The notes beneath the pieces are model-generated. The model was not told the origin of the DNA, did not search any database, and worked only from the letters and a program-made list of their open reading frames with translations. This document shows, piece by piece, positions 24,942 through 34,729 of a stretch of DNA of 64,000 nt; the first letter of the stretch is position 1, and each line of letters begins with the position of its first letter. This DNA is from Lachnospiraceae bacterium (lineage in GTDB: Bacteria; Bacillota; Clostridia; Lachnospirales; Lachnospiraceae): NCBI GenBank assembly GCA_024693135.1, contig JAILLN010000033.1, positions 1 through 64,000 on the forward strand, given 5' to 3'. A program made the translations under genes and the position numbers.

Positions 24942-25772
24942 TCAGCAAAGCTCCAGGACGGAGTGGACCAGCACCCCGGTCTGCCTTATCTCTTCCTGAA
25001 GGATGGTTTCGGCAAATTCCACGATCTTCTCCTGCTCCGGCAGGAAAAGCACCTTCGCATCCTCAACGCCCCTTTTGTCCAGGGCATCCAGAAACCCGCG
25101 GAAAAGATGGACGCTCTCCAGGCTCATCTTCCCCTTAGAAGCAAAATGGTCGATAATGATATCCCCGCCCTCCATCAGGCATACCAGCACCGACTGCACC
25201 TCGATCCCCGGGAAAAAAATGCACTGGCCAAGCTCCGGGTCGAAGGATCTCTCCTCCAGCCGCTCCAAGGGATAGCCGGTATCCTCCAGGAATCTCAAGA
25301 CCCTTCTTTTTTCCTTCTCCTCCAGGGCAGCGAAGGATTTAAGGTTCCCCGGATATTCCTTCCGGTAAAGCCATTTCCGGACAGCCTCGCTTTCCCTTGC
25401 CCTCCGGAGGTCAAATTCATAAACTGCAGAATCCGGTGTCAGGAGAAAACCCATGGCATGAAGGAATTCCCCCACGTCTTCCTGGGTGTCCATGAAATCC
25501 GCCTCCAGGAAAAGGGCATCCGCGCTCTGTCCCAAGGCCGCCAGATCCCGGATCACCTTCGACGCGATCCCCCTCCGCCTGTATTCCGGCCGGACATAGA
25601 TGGAATAAAGCCGCAATTGCCCCTGATGCAGGCCGAATACCGCCGTGCCGGCAGGCACCCCGTCCTCCACCATCCCGATGGCCAGGGAAGAGGGAAGCAG
25701 CGCCCTCTCCGGCTCAAAAAGAATCTCCTGAAACAAAGGAAGCGTCTTCTTTCCCAGCTGTATGATCTCCAT
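24942..25772 (-). CDS. GNAT-family N-acetyltransferase, paralogue of the gene at 6570
   Basis: 276 residues from the ATG at 25770-25772, chosen because GGAAGGAGG lies upstream; the frame continues upstream without a better start. The GNAT core is at about 35-135, with LRLYSIYVRPEYRRRGIASKVI holding the RRRGIA acetyl-CoA loop. The C-terminal half is an extension of the same size and placement as in the protein at 6570-7397. It lies 20 bp upstream of the 1479-residue gene and is likely co-transcribed with it. The substrate is unknown; acetylation of the large protein or an immunity role would be speculation. Confidence 0.75.
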   Translation of the reverse strand: MEIIQLGKKTLPLFQEILFEPERALLPSSLAIGMVEDGVPAGTAVFGLHQGQLRLYSIYVRPEYRRRGIASKVIRDLAALGQSADALFLEADFMDTQEDVGEFLHAMGFLLTPDSAVYEFDLRRARESEAVRKWLYRKEYPGNLKSFAALEEKEKRRVLRFLEDTGYPLERLEERSFDPELGQCIFFPGIEVQSVLVCLMEGGDIIIDHFASKGKMSLESVHLFRGFLDALDKRGVEDAKVLFLPEQEKIVEFAETILQEEIRQTGVLVHSVLELC

Positions 25773-26044
25773 TTCGATGCCCTCCTTCCCCCTGATTGAT
25801 ACGAAGGATCCGTCTCTCCCGTCAGCACTTGTGCCGGCCAAACGCCCTTATTTCCAGCCTCCTCCGGCCAGCGCTCCCTTGTAGTTCACCGGCTTCTTAC
25901 CGATCTTCTATGATAATAAGATAATCATTTAGAAGGCTTATTGTCAATTTTCTTTCTTTGGTTTTTGTAGTAGAATGATGGAAGCATTTCAAGGGGAACC
26001 GGATCATTTGATCTGCTCTTTACCGAAAAAGGAGGTTGATTGCC

Positions 26045-26374
26045 ATGCAGCTGGCCAGAATATCTGAGAAATTTGAAAAAAACCTGAAGGATACAAAGGA
26101 ACTGGAGCATCTTCTGGACCTGAACGAAGTCCTCAATGTTTATTGGGAGAATGACGGAGGTGTGGTATTTATCCAGCTTGCCCACGCTTCCGGCACCGGA
26201 AGGGTGACCTCCAGCTCCCCCATCGAATTCGACCTGGAGTACAACCATGTGGCGCAGGTCATCTATGACAGGACATTTCAATGCCTTACCCTGGAGGATG
26301 ATATCTATGATAACGATGAAAGGATGTCCGTGAAGGAACTGATCCAGTTTCTCCGGAAGGAGCTGAAGGGATAG
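26045..26374 (+). CDS. Small acidic protein of unknown function
   Basis: A 109-residue protein from the ATG at 26045 (AGGAGG 9 nt upstream). It is acidic and soluble, with no cysteine motif or membrane segment (LEHLLDLNEVLNVYWENDGG, SSPIEFDLEYNHVAQVIYD, MSVKELIQFLRKELKG). The pattern resembles small single-domain DUF proteins, but I do not recognise the family. It is monocistronic and ended by the terminator at 26408-26440. The upstream sequence shares GGTTTTTGTRGTAGAATG with the promoter of the GNAT gene at 6570. Confidence 0.65.
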   Translation: MQLARISEKFEKNLKDTKELEHLLDLNEVLNVYWENDGGVVFIQLAHASGTGRVTSSSPIEFDLEYNHVAQVIYDRTFQCLTLEDDIYDNDERMSVKELIQFLRKELKG

Positions 26375-26407
26375 GTATAGGAAGCTTCGCAATCCGCGCA
26401 GAAAAAA

Positions 26408-26440
26408 GCATGCGGCTCTTCCCATAGGCCGCATGCTTTT
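26408..26440. terminator. Bidirectional terminator
   Basis: Stem GCATGCGGC / GCCGCATGC with T-runs on both strands, between the convergent gene at 26045 and the alanine symporter gene. Confidence 0.85.
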
Positions 26441-26466
26441 TCTACTTTTTTTAATTTTCAGCTTTT

Positions 26467-27885
26467 TCAGCCAAGCACGCCCTTCCTGGCGTTTTTCAGT
26501 ACTGGTATCGCGGTATCGTCCTTATCCTCCAGATGCGTGCCCGAATATCTTTTGGTCTCATCGGCGATCACCTTGGACAGCAGCAGCACAGCGATGATAT
26601 TGGGGATCGCCATGAGGCCGTTCAGCAGGTCTGCGATGTTCCAGATCAGATTGAGCTCGGCCACCGATCCCAGAAAGATCCCGATGATCCATAGGATCTT
26701 ATATACCATGATGACCTTCTCTCCAAGGAGATAGACCGCACAGCGCTCTCCATAGTAATACCACCCAAGGATCGTAGAGAAGGCAAAGGACACCAGGCCG
26801 ATCACAAGGATCGGTACCCCGATGATGGGGATCATGGAAAAGGCCATGCTGGTAAGCTCCGCCCCGTTTCCTGAAAGCCCGTCGATATTGGGATATTTGA
26901 TGATGCAGGATACGAGCACCAGTCCGGTCATCAGACAGACGATCACCGTGTCCCAGAAGGTCCCGGTCATGGAAACGAGAGCCTGCCTTTTGGGATTCCT
27001 GGTCTGGGCCGCAGATGCCACGAGGGGCGCAGAGCCCATTCCGGATTCATTGGAAAAAAGCCCTCTGGCAAAACCGTATCTGCAGGCTATGGCGACCGTG
27101 CTTCCCACAAAGCCTCCCCCGGCAGCCTTTACGGTAAATGCAGAGGAAACGATGGCCGCGATCGTCTGCCCAAGTACATCCGCATTCAGGAAAAGAATGA
27201 TAAGGCAGCCCAGCACATAGAAGGCGGCCATAAAGGGCACGAGCATCTCTGATACCCTGGTGATGGATTTGATGCCCCCAATGATGACAAGCCCCACCAC
27301 AACACACATGACCACTGCCGTGATGATGGTCACCACCTTGCCGGATGCTTCACTGCTTGCAAAATTATGGCGTACATTGGAGACCACTGCATTGGCCTGC
27401 ACCATGCAGCCGATGCCGAAGGCGCAGACAGCCGCAAGGAAGGCAAAGACGATGCCCAGCCATTTCTTGTGAAGCCCCCTGTCGAGGGCATACATGGCGC
27501 CGCCAAGCATAGAGCCGTCCTCGCTCTTTACCCGGTACTTTACGGCGATCAGGGTCTCTGCATATTTGGTCGCGATCCCAAAGATTCCCGTAAGCCACAT
27601 CCAGAGCACGGATCCCGGCCCGCCCATGGCAATGGCCGTACCCACGCCGATGATGTTTCCTGTGCCTATGGTGGATGAAAGCGCTGTGGTAAGGGCTCCG
27701 AACTGGGATACATCCCCCTCCACGTCCGGATCCTTTGTCACCGAAAGCTTGATCGCCTTAAAGATGTCCTTCTGGATGAATCCCGTCCGAAATGTCATGA
27801 AAAGATGCGTCCCCACCAGCATGATGATCAGAGGCCATCCCCATAGGAAGCTGTCAATCGTGTCAATAATGTCTGAAAAGCTCAT
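26467..27885 (-). CDS. Sodium:alanine (AGCS) symporter
   Basis: 472 residues from the ATG at 27883-27885 (GGGGGAG upstream), with about 10-11 membrane segments. Family motifs include FGALTTALSSTIGTGNIIGV, GPGSVLWMWLTGIFGIATKY and ARGLFSNESGMGSAP. It takes up alanine or glycine with Na+ at the cell membrane. It is divergent from ddh; both deal with amino acids feeding peptidoglycan, though no direct link is shown. Confidence 0.93.
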   Translation of the reverse strand: MSFSDIIDTIDSFLWGWPLIIMLVGTHLFMTFRTGFIQKDIFKAIKLSVTKDPDVEGDVSQFGALTTALSSTIGTGNIIGVGTAIAMGGPGSVLWMWLTGIFGIATKYAETLIAVKYRVKSEDGSMLGGAMYALDRGLHKKWLGIVFAFLAAVCAFGIGCMVQANAVVSNVRHNFASSEASGKVVTIITAVVMCVVVGLVIIGGIKSITRVSEMLVPFMAAFYVLGCLIILFLNADVLGQTIAAIVSSAFTVKAAGGGFVGSTVAIACRYGFARGLFSNESGMGSAPLVASAAQTRNPKRQALVSMTGTFWDTVIVCLMTGLVLVSCIIKYPNIDGLSGNGAELTSMAFSMIPIIGVPILVIGLVSFAFSTILGWYYYGERCAVYLLGEKVIMVYKILWIIGIFLGSVAELNLIWNIADLLNGLMAIPNIIAVLLLSKVIADETKRYSGTHLEDKDDTAIPVLKNARKGVLG

Positions 27886-27925
27886 TTTGTCTCCCCCCTG
27901 GTCTGAAATTGCAGTTACGATAAGA

Positions 27926-27954
27926 ATATAATGCCTTATAAGCGTCCCTGTCAA
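27926..27954 (-). promoter_or_regulatory. Sigma-A promoter of the AGCS symporter
   Basis: On the minus strand, consensus TTGACA (27949-27954), a 17-bp spacer and TTATAT (27926-27931), about 40 bp before the ATG. Confidence 0.65.
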
Positions 27955-28113
27955 TAAAAGAAGGGCTGGATCCGCTGAAAAAACCTACTGGCAAGTCCGG
28001 GGCATCCGTGATAGACTATGCCCGTATAGGACACAGGACAGGCTGTCTCCGTACAGGACACGAGACCGGCTATTTCTGTAAAGAATACAGACTACAAGAA
28101 AGGAATGAAAAAA

Positions 28114-29097
28114 ATGGCGATCAGACTGGGAATTTTAGGTTACGGAAATCTTGCACGGGGCATAGAATGCGCCGTAAAGCAGAATGATGACATGGAGCTT
28201 CAGGCCGTCTTTACCCGCCGGGCACCGGAAAGCGTAAAGACACAGAGCGGAGTGCCGGTATATGGGATCCGTGATCTGGAAGGGATGAAGGAGGACATCG
28301 ATGTGCTGATGCTCTGCGGAGGCTCTGCCACCGACCTGCCCGAGCAGACTCCGAAATATGCAAGGCTTTTCAACGTGGTGGACAGCTTTGACACCCATGC
28401 GAAGATCCCGGAGCATTTCGCAAAGGTAGATGCCTCGGCAAAGGAGGGCGGCAAGACGGCCCTGATCTCCGTGGGATGGGATCCGGGAATGTTTTCCCTG
28501 AACAGGCTCTATGCCAATGCGATCCTCCGGGACGGAAAGGACTATACCTTCTGGGGCAAGGGCGTAAGCCAGGGCCATTCCGATGCCATAAGAAGGATTC
28601 CCGGGGTGAAAAATGCGAAGCAGTATACCATCCCCGTGGAGGATGCCTTAAGGAGGGTACGCGCCAGCGAGAATCCAGAGCTTACCACCAGGCAGAAGCA
28701 TACCAGGGAATGCTTTGTCGTAGCCGAGGAGGGGGCAGATCTGAAGCAGATCGAAAATGAGATCAAGACCATGCCCAATTATTTCGCGGATTACGATACC
28801 ACGGTCCACTTCATCTCCGAGGAGGAGCTTTTGCGGGATCACGCCGGCATCCCCCACGGAGGCTTCGTGATCCGCACCGGAAAGACGGGCATGAATAAAG
28901 AGCATGATCATGTGATCGAATACAGCCTGAAGCTGGACTCCAATCCCGAGTTTACCTCCTGTGTGCTGGTAGCTTATGCCAGGGCGGCATACCGGATGAA
29001 CAGCCGGGGAAGCTTCGGGTGCAAGACCGTCTTTGACGTGGCTCCCGCAGACCTGAGCCCCTTGAGCCCGGAGGAAATGCGCTCTCACCTCCTCTAA
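28114..29097 (+). CDS. ddh: meso-Diaminopimelate D-dehydrogenase
   Basis: 327 residues from the ATG at 28114; an ATG 9 bp earlier is also possible but sits on the ribosome site. The N-terminal NADPH fold is IRLGILGYGNLARGIE. Further family motifs are LMLCGGSATDLPEQTP, VDSFDTHAKIPEH, SVGWDPGMFSLNR and WGKGVSQGHSDAIRRIPGV. It makes meso-diaminopimelate in one step from tetrahydrodipicolinate and ammonia, in the short Ddh route for lysine and peptidoglycan. No lysine riboswitch is visible upstream. Confidence 0.95.
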   Translation: MAIRLGILGYGNLARGIECAVKQNDDMELQAVFTRRAPESVKTQSGVPVYGIRDLEGMKEDIDVLMLCGGSATDLPEQTPKYARLFNVVDSFDTHAKIPEHFAKVDASAKEGGKTALISVGWDPGMFSLNRLYANAILRDGKDYTFWGKGVSQGHSDAIRRIPGVKNAKQYTIPVEDALRRVRASENPELTTRQKHTRECFVVAEEGADLKQIENEIKTMPNYFADYDTTVHFISEEELLRDHAGIPHGGFVIRTGKTGMNKEHDHVIEYSLKLDSNPEFTSCVLVAYARAAYRMNSRGSFGCKTVFDVAPADLSPLSPEEMRSHLL

Positions 29098-29104
29098 ACC
29101 AAAA

Positions 29105-29153
29105 AACCGGCCCCTCCAGCTGTGCCAGAAAAACACAGCATGGAGGGGAGCCG
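29105..29153. terminator. Terminator hairpin after ddh
   Basis: A long stem with CCCCTCCA / TGGAGGGG and inner GCTGTG / CACAGC. A T-run follows it on the minus strand, so it serves the remnant at 29160 best and may also end ddh. Confidence 0.65.
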
Positions 29154-29159
29154 CGTGTC

Positions 29160-29426
29160 TTATTTCACGGTGATCCGGATCGAAGCCTTCTGCCTGCCAT
29201 CGGCACTTTCCACATAGACCGTCGCAGTCTTTCCTGCAGCCACGCCCTTATTAACGTGCATTGACCCACTTTTCGAAACCGTTGCAACGGATGTATCTGA
29301 GCTTCTGTAGGATACGCTCGTATCCGTATATTTCTTGGCTGTAGCCCTGCTTCCGGATGTAAAGGTCAGTCCATCCGTCCCCAATCCCCCGATTGACGAA
29401 ATGCAGACAAAATGGTCTCGAACCAT
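29160..29426 (-). pseudogene. BIG2 (Ig-like) domain remnant
   Basis: The 88-codon frame encodes the end of a bacterial Ig-like group 2 domain: VSYRSSDTSVATVSKSG, then GVAAGKTATVYVESADGRQK and a final ITVK strand. BIG2 domains occur as repeats in large surface proteins, with a signal peptide and anchor. None is present here, and the sequence before GLTFTSG is not protein-like. I take it as the last piece of a lost surface-protein gene. Confidence 0.5.
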
Positions 29427-29574
29427 CCCAATGTCTTACACTATATACAATGCAGATTTTTTCGATTTTACTCACCTATTTGAAAAAAAATTCAATAAAA
29501 TTTTCAGGACACGAAAAACTCACGAAAAACTCACGAAAAAAAGAAAAAACAGCCCCCACATGTGGCTGCCGTAT

Positions 29575-29607
29575 AAAAAAGGGAACGGCTGCAAACCGTC
29601 CCCCTTT
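29575..29607 (-). terminator. Terminator of tpiA
   Basis: On the minus strand, stem GGGGACGG / CCGTTCCC followed by TTTTTT, about 25 bp after the tpiA stop codon. Confidence 0.8.
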
Positions 29608-29629
29608 TCTGCTTTAATTGCCAATTTTC

Positions 29630-30379
29630 TTACTTGTAATTCACGATCTTGCCGAAATCAGGCTTCAGGCTCGCGCCACCCACCAGGCCGCCGTCGATGT
29701 CGGGCTTTGCAAAAAGCTCTGCGGCGTTGCCGGCATTCACGGAGCCGCCATACTGGATGGTGATGGCTTCCGCCACTTCTTCATTATACAGCTCCTTAAT
29801 GCAGCAGCGGATGGCGAAGCAGACCTCCTCGGCCTGATCTGAGGTCGCGGTCTTGCCCGTACCGATGGCCCAGATAGGCTCGTAGGCGATGATCGCCTTC
29901 TTTGCCTGCTCTGCGGTGACCTCCAGGAAGGCGATCTTGATCTGCTGGCGGATCCAGTCGATGGTGATGCCCTGCTCCCTCTGCTTCAGAGACTCTCCGC
30001 AGCAGATGATGGGGGTCAGGCCGTGCTCGAAGGCCTTGAGCACCTTCTTATTCACGGTCTCATCGGTCTCGGCGAAATACTCACGCCTCTCGGAGTGGCC
30101 GATGATGACATAGGTGGCGCCTGCGTCCACGATCATATCCGGAGCGATCTCGCCGGTATAGGCTCCCTTCTCCTCGAAATACATATTCTCGGCACCGATC
30201 TTGATATTGGTGCCCTTGACCGCCTCCACGGCCGCCGGGATGTCGATGGCGGGCACGCAGAAGATCACATCTACCTCATCGCTTGCCACCAGGGGCTTCA
30301 GGGTCTCGATCAGCTCCACCGCCTGGGTGGGGGTCATGTTCATCTTCCAGTTTCCGGCTACTACTTTCCTTCTTGCCAT
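29630..30379 (-). CDS. tpiA: Triose-phosphate isomerase
   Basis: A 249-residue cytosolic glycolytic enzyme interconverting dihydroxyacetone phosphate and glyceraldehyde 3-phosphate. Active-site motifs are GNWKMN (Lys near residue 11), [10 protein letters not shown] (His) and [14 protein letters not shown] (Glu), plus the phosphate-binding end [10 protein letters not shown] and GGLVGGASL. Length is normal. It follows pgk on the same strand after 187 bp that contain a structured repeat. Confidence 0.97.
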   Translation of the reverse strand: MARRKVVAGNWKMNMTPTQAVELIETLKPLVASDEVDVIFCVPAIDIPAAVEAVKGTNIKIGAENMYFEEKGAYTGEIAPDMIVDAGATYVIIGHSERREYFAETDETVNKKVLKAFEHGLTPIICCGESLKQREQGITIDWIRQQIKIAFLEVTAEQAKKAIIAYEPIWAIGTGKTATSDQAEEVCFAIRCCIKELYNEEVAEAITIQYGGSVNAGNAAELFAKPDIDGGLVGGASLKPDFGKIVNYK

Positions 30380-30415
30380 TCTTTCCTATCCTCCTCTATA
30401 AACACTTGGTTCTTT

Positions 30416-30471
30416 CTGACTTACACCGGTCGGATGCGAATACCGCAGCCGGCCAAAAACGGCCGCTAACG
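30416..30471. repeat. Dispersed intergenic repeat, copy 2 of 2 (hairpin-forming)
   Basis: The partner of 822-879. This copy and its flank can fold into a nested hairpin (GAATACCG / CGGTATTC enclosing GCCGGCC / GGCCGC). It sits between pgk and tpiA. Confidence 0.6.
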
Positions 30472-30566
30472 GTATTCAGCCCTGACTCACCATTCTGTTT
30501 CACTAAATTGTTTTTTCCCGCTTACTGCCTAAACAAGCCAAAGGACATGTTTTGCAAAGGGCATGT

Positions 30567-31793
30567 TTACTTATCATCCGCTGCCGCTACGCCGGGAAGG
30601 GTCTTGCCCTCTAAGAACTCCAGGGAAGCGCCGCCGCCGGTGGAGATATGGGTCATCTTATCGCCGAAGCCTAAGTTATTCACGGCTGCCGCAGAATCGC
30701 CGCCGCCGATGATGGTGGTGGCATCCGTCTGGGCTAAGGACTCCGCCACGGCAATGGTTCCCTTTGCCAGCACAGGATTCTCAAACACGCCCATAGGCCC
30801 GTTCCAGACCACAGTCTTGGCGCTCTTTACCGCCTCTGCATAGAGCTTTGCGGTCTCCGGCCCGATATCCAGGCCTTCCTTGTCGTCCGGGATCTCGTCC
30901 GTCTTCACCACCACCGTCTTGATGTCCGGATTGTCGATGGGATCCGGGAAGCCGTCCGCAGCCACGGTATCCACCGGGAGCATCAGCTTCTTGCCCAGCT
31001 TCTCGGCCTTTGCCATCATTTCCTTGCAATAGTCAAGCTTGGTGTCATCCACCAGGGAGTTGCCCACCTTGCCGCCGTTTGCCTTTACGAAGGTATAAGC
31101 CATGCCTCCGCCGATGATCAGCGTATCGCACTTATTCAGCAGGTTATCGATGACCGCCAGCTTATCGGCAACCTTTGCCCCGCCCAGGATCGCGACGAAG
31201 GGACGTACCGGATTCTCCACGGCATTGCCCAGGAAGTTGATCTCCTTCTGCATCAGGTAGCCTACCGCGCAGGCGCCGCCCTTCTCCCGGATGAACTTCG
31301 TCACGCCTTCGACCGAAGCGTGAGCCCTGTGGGAAGAACCAAAGGCATCACAGACATAGTCGTCTGCAAGGGCCGCCAGCTCCTTCGAGAAGTCCTCGCC
31401 GTTCTTGGTCTCCTCTGCCCCGCGGAACCTGGTATTCTGAAGCAGGACCACGTCCCCTTCCTTCATGGCTTCCACAGCCTTTGTGGCCGCATCCCCGGTC
31501 ACATTATAGTCTGCCACGAAATTCACTTCCTTGCCCAGCTTCTCGGAAAGCCTCTTTGCCACAGGCGCCAGGGACTCGCCCTCGTTGGGGCCGTTCTTCA
31601 CCTTGCCTAAGTGGGAGCAGAGGATAACCTTGCCGCCGTCCTCCACCAGCTTCTTGATGGTGGGAAGAGCTGCCACGATCCGGGTCTCGTCCGTGATCTC
31701 GCCATTCTTTAACGGCACATTGAAGTCACAGCGGACCAGCACCTTTCTTCCCTTGACATTGATGTCGTCTACGGATTTCTTATTCAGTCCCAT
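30567..31793 (-). CDS. pgk: Phosphoglycerate kinase
   Basis: A 408-residue glycolytic enzyme that transfers phosphate from 1,3-bisphosphoglycerate to ADP. Motifs are [20 protein letters not shown] (signature), [28 protein letters not shown] and GPMGVFENP, and the ATP-site loop GGGDSAAAV. Length is normal for bacteria. gap lies upstream, separated by a terminator. Confidence 0.97.
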   Translation of the reverse strand: MGLNKKSVDDINVKGRKVLVRCDFNVPLKNGEITDETRIVAALPTIKKLVEDGGKVILCSHLGKVKNGPNEGESLAPVAKRLSEKLGKEVNFVADYNVTGDAATKAVEAMKEGDVVLLQNTRFRGAEETKNGEDFSKELAALADDYVCDAFGSSHRAHASVEGVTKFIREKGGACAVGYLMQKEINFLGNAVENPVRPFVAILGGAKVADKLAVIDNLLNKCDTLIIGGGMAYTFVKANGGKVGNSLVDDTKLDYCKEMMAKAEKLGKKLMLPVDTVAADGFPDPIDNPDIKTVVVKTDEIPDDKEGLDIGPETAKLYAEAVKSAKTVVWNGPMGVFENPVLAKGTIAVAESLAQTDATTIIGGGDSAAAVNNLGFGDKMTHISTGGGASLEFLEGKTLPGVAAADDK

Positions 31794-31818
31794 AATGAAC
31801 CTCCTTATTTTTGGTTTT

Positions 31819-31851
31819 GAAAAAAGGAGTCCGGTCCTATTCAGACCGGAC
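31819..31851 (-). terminator. Terminator between gap and pgk
   Basis: Stem GTCCGGTC / GACCGGAC with TTTTTT after it on the minus strand. It limits transcription from gap into pgk, so pgk and tpiA may be made at a lower level or from their own promoter. Confidence 0.75.
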
Positions 31852-31886
31852 CCCTCATTGAATTGCCCGTTATCCTGCCTATGGGA

Positions 31887-32903
31887 TTATTTCAGCAGGC
31901 TTCCGAAATGCTTGATGGTACGCACCATCTGGCTGGTGTAGGAATTCTCATTGTCATACCAGGAAACGACCTGTACCTGGGTGGTGCCGTTGTCCAGAGG
32001 CAGCACCATGGTCTGTGTGGAATCAAACAGAGAGCCGTAGGTCATGCCGATCACATCGGAGGATACGATCTCGTCCTCGTTGTAGCCGAAGGACTCGTTG
32101 CTGGCAGCCTTCATGGCCGCATTGATCTGATCCTTTGTCACATTGCCCTCTACCACTGCCGTAAGGATGGTGGTGGAGCCGGTAGGGGTCGGCACACGCT
32201 GTGCTGCACCGATCAGCTTGCCGTTCAGCTCGGGGATGACCAGGCCGATAGCCTTCGCAGCGCCGGTGCTGTTGGGAACGATATTGACCGCGGCTGCACG
32301 GGAACGCCTCTTGTCGCCCTTCCTCTGCGGGCCGTCCAGGGTCATCTGGTCGCCTGTATATGCGTGGATCGTGCACATGATGCCGGACTTGATGGCAGCG
32401 CAGTCATTGAGAGCCTTTGCCATGGGTGCCAGGCAGTTGGTGGTGCAGGATGCCGCGGAGATGATCTTGTCATCTGCCGTCAGGCTCTGATGATTCACGT
32501 TGTATACGATAGTGGGCAGATCGTTGCCCGCCGGTGCGGAAATGATGACATGCTTTGCGCCTGCATCGATGTGTGCCTGAGCCTTGTCCTTGCTGGTATA
32601 GAAGCCTGTGCACTCCAGGACGACATCCACGCCCAGCTGTCCCCAGGGAAGGTTCTTTGCATCTGCTTCCTTGTAGATCGTGATCTTCTTTCCATCGACG
32701 GAAATCGAATCCTCGCCAAAGCTGACCTTGTCGCACAGTTCATACCTGCCCTGTGTCGAGTCATACTTCAGCAAATGAGCCAGCATCTCGGGGCTGGTCA
32801 GGTCGTTGATCGCCACGATCTCAAATCCGTCTGCGCCGAACATCTGCCTGAATGCAAGACGTCCAATCCGTCCGAAACCATTGATTGCAACTTTTACTGC
32901 CAT
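31887..32903 (-). CDS. gap: Glyceraldehyde-3-phosphate dehydrogenase
   Basis: 338 residues from the ATG at 32901-32903 (AGGAGG 8 nt upstream); a TTG two codons earlier is a worse start. The N-terminal NAD fold is [16 protein letters not shown], the active site is [12 protein letters not shown] (Cys153), and SWYDNENSY lies near the C-terminus. It oxidises glyceraldehyde 3-phosphate with NAD+ and phosphate. A strong sigma-A promoter lies about 100 bp upstream. Confidence 0.97.
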   Translation of the reverse strand: MAVKVAINGFGRIGRLAFRQMFGADGFEIVAINDLTSPEMLAHLLKYDSTQGRYELCDKVSFGEDSISVDGKKITIYKEADAKNLPWGQLGVDVVLECTGFYTSKDKAQAHIDAGAKHVIISAPAGNDLPTIVYNVNHQSLTADDKIISAASCTTNCLAPMAKALNDCAAIKSGIMCTIHAYTGDQMTLDGPQRKGDKRRSRAAAVNIVPNSTGAAKAIGLVIPELNGKLIGAAQRVPTPTGSTTILTAVVEGNVTKDQINAAMKAASNESFGYNEDEIVSSDVIGMTYGSLFDSTQTMVLPLDNGTTQVQVVSWYDNENSYTSQMVRTIKHFGSLLK

Positions 32904-33005
32904 TTTCAATTCCTCCTAAAAAGTGAAAATAAACGAACGATGCACTTCATATGAAGCGGCTTTCGCGGATATGCCACTCGCCCGCAGTACCCGGTCAGCT
33001 TTTCT

Positions 33006-33034
33006 ATCATACTTGATTTAGGTCAGAAATTCAA
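33006..33034 (-). promoter_or_regulatory. Sigma-A promoter of gap
   Basis: On the minus strand, TTGAAT (33029-33034), a 17-bp spacer and TATGAT (33006-33011). Confidence 0.7.
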
Positions 33035-33052
33035 GAGAAATCTCACTCCATT

Positions 33053-33081
33053 TTGACCCGTTATGGAGGATATGGTAATAT
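33053..33081 (+). promoter_or_regulatory. Sigma-A promoter of the DUF1275 gene and possibly the mdh-frd-fum operon
   Basis: TTGACC (33053-33058), a 17-bp spacer and TAATAT (33076-33081). The leader before the ATG at 33100 would be only about 12 nt long. Confidence 0.65.
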
Positions 33082-33099
33082 ATCCAATGGAGAAAACCA

Positions 33100-33759
33100 A
33101 TGCAGAGTTCAGAAACCTACCGTTTAAGCGCCCTGGTCTCCTTTTCCGGAGGGCTCCAGGATGCCTATACGTACAATTTAAGGGGACATGTTTTTGCCAA
33201 CGCCCAGACCGGCAATGTGGTGCTCATGAGCCAGAATTTCATGACGGGCCGCTGGATGGAGGGCAGCGATTACCTTCTTCCCGTTTTCTCGTTTATGGCC
33301 GGGATCCTGCTTTCCGATCTGATCGAGGGCAGGTTCAAGTTCTGCCGGACGGTGCATTGGCGGCAGATCGTCCTGTTCATTGAGATCCTTCTGCTTTTTA
33401 TTGTAGGTCTTATCCCTCTGCCATATGAAACGCTTCCGAATATCCTGGTGTCCTTTTCCTGCGCCATGCAGGTTCATTCATTCCGCTCCGTCCATGCCAA
33501 CCGGTATGCCAGCACCATGTGTATAGGGAATCTGAAAAGCGGAACCGAATCCATGACCCGCTTCTTCCGCACAAAAGACAACTCGGATCTCCACTCCGCC
33601 CTCGGTCTGTACGGCATCATCCTGATCTTTGCCCTGGGGGCCGGACTGGGAGGGATCCTCTCCGGGGTCCTGGGGATCCGGACCATATGGCTTTCCTGTG
33701 CCATATTGTTTATAGCAGAAATCCTGATGATAAAAAGACCCGTCGAAGGGGATCAATGA
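33100..33759 (+). CDS. YoaK/DUF1275 family membrane protein
   Basis: A 219-residue protein with six or so membrane segments. The DUF1275 hallmarks SFSGGLQDAYTY and NAQTGNVVLMSQNF are at the N-terminus, and HSFRSVHANRYASTMCIGNL and SGTESMTRFF in the middle. Family members are probably transporters, but the substrate is not established. It is the first gene of a plus-strand run and lies 16 bp before mdh. The very short leader suggests weak or leaderless-like initiation (GGAG about 7 nt upstream). Confidence 0.85.
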   Translation: MQSSETYRLSALVSFSGGLQDAYTYNLRGHVFANAQTGNVVLMSQNFMTGRWMEGSDYLLPVFSFMAGILLSDLIEGRFKFCRTVHWRQIVLFIEILLLFIVGLIPLPYETLPNILVSFSCAMQVHSFRSVHANRYASTMCIGNLKSGTESMTRFFRTKDNSDLHSALGLYGIILIFALGAGLGGILSGVLGIRTIWLSCAILFIAEILMIKRPVEGDQ

Positions 33760-33775
33760 TAAGGAGGGATCTTAT

Positions 33776-34723
33776 ATGAAAGTGGCTGTGATCGGTAACG
33801 GAAACGTGGGAATGGCGGTTTTCCGGGAGCTGCAGAAGCTCCGGGAGATCAACGAGCTGGTCCTTGTGGGAAGGAACCAGGAGAAGCTTCAGGCAGAGCT
33901 GATGGATTTCAGAGATGCCCAGGTTCTTTCTCCCACGGCCACCTATGGAAAGGTATCCTGCGGAGGATATGATACGACAGAGGGAGCCGATATCATCATC
34001 TATGCCGCCGGAGTCGGACGGAAGCCCGGGCAGAGCCGCCTGGAGCTGGCCGGAGCGAATGTATCCATTGCAAGCGACATTTTCCGCGAAGTGATGAAGG
34101 TAAACCACGATGCCATCATTGTCGTCCTGAGCAATCCCGTGGATGTGCTCACCGCCGTGATCCGGGAAGTGACCGGCTTCCCCAGGGAAAGGGTCATCGG
34201 CTCCGGCACGCTTCTCGATACCGCAAGGCTTGTGGCAGAGATCTCCTCCATCCTGGATATCTCCCCCAGCTCCATCAACGGGCTGATGCTGGGAGAGCAC
34301 GGCAACAGCTCCTGCGTGATCTGGAGCGCCGTCCGGATCATCGGCATGCCTCTGAACGATTATTTTGCCTTCGAAACCGGATCCGATATGGGGATCAGTA
34401 AGGATAAGCTCTCTTCCTTTGTCCGGGCCGTGGGCGGAAAGATCATCGGGGCGAAGGGCTATACGGCTTACGGCGTCGCCGCGGCCGCGGCCAAGATCGT
34501 CTCAGGGATCGCCAATAACACCAAGGACATCTATCCCCTTTCCATCCAGCTGGATGGGGAGCTTGATTACAAGCGGGTAGCCGTCTCGGTACCCTGCCTC
34601 CTGGGCCGGGAAGGGATCATCCGCATCGTGCCCATTCATATGACCCCCGAAGAGTGGGACGGCTTCCATAAATCAGTGGCTGTGGTCCGCGAGATCACGG
34701 ATCCCATACTGGAGAGCCTCTAA
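33776..34723 (+). CDS. mdh: Predicted malate dehydrogenase (LDH/MDH family)
   Basis: 315 residues, LDH/MDH fold. The NAD motif is VIGNGNVGMAVF, the substrate loop GVGRKPGQSRLEL, NPVDVLTAV follows, and the catalytic histidine is H175 in GEHGNSS. The residue that separates lactate from malate enzymes (Gln102 or Arg102 in dogfish numbering) is Arg82 here, which predicts oxaloacetate/malate specificity although automatic tools would call it L-lactate dehydrogenase. FrdA, FrdB, FumA and FumB directly downstream support this: malate to fumarate to succinate. The specificity is an inference, not shown. Confidence 0.8.
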   Translation: MKVAVIGNGNVGMAVFRELQKLREINELVLVGRNQEKLQAELMDFRDAQVLSPTATYGKVSCGGYDTTEGADIIIYAAGVGRKPGQSRLELAGANVSIASDIFREVMKVNHDAIIVVLSNPVDVLTAVIREVTGFPRERVIGSGTLLDTARLVAEISSILDISPSSINGLMLGEHGNSSCVIWSAVRIIGMPLNDYFAFETGSDMGISKDKLSSFVRAVGGKIIGAKGYTAYGVAAAAAKIVSGIANNTKDIYPLSIQLDGELDYKRVAVSVPCLLGREGIIRIVPIHMTPEEWDGFHKSVAVVREITDPILESL

Positions 34724-34729
34724 AAGCCT

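Noticed and set aside
27955-28113. Lysine riboswitch before ddh
   Set aside because: Only about 150 bp with short direct repeats (GACAGGCTGTC and similar); the lysine-element core is not present.
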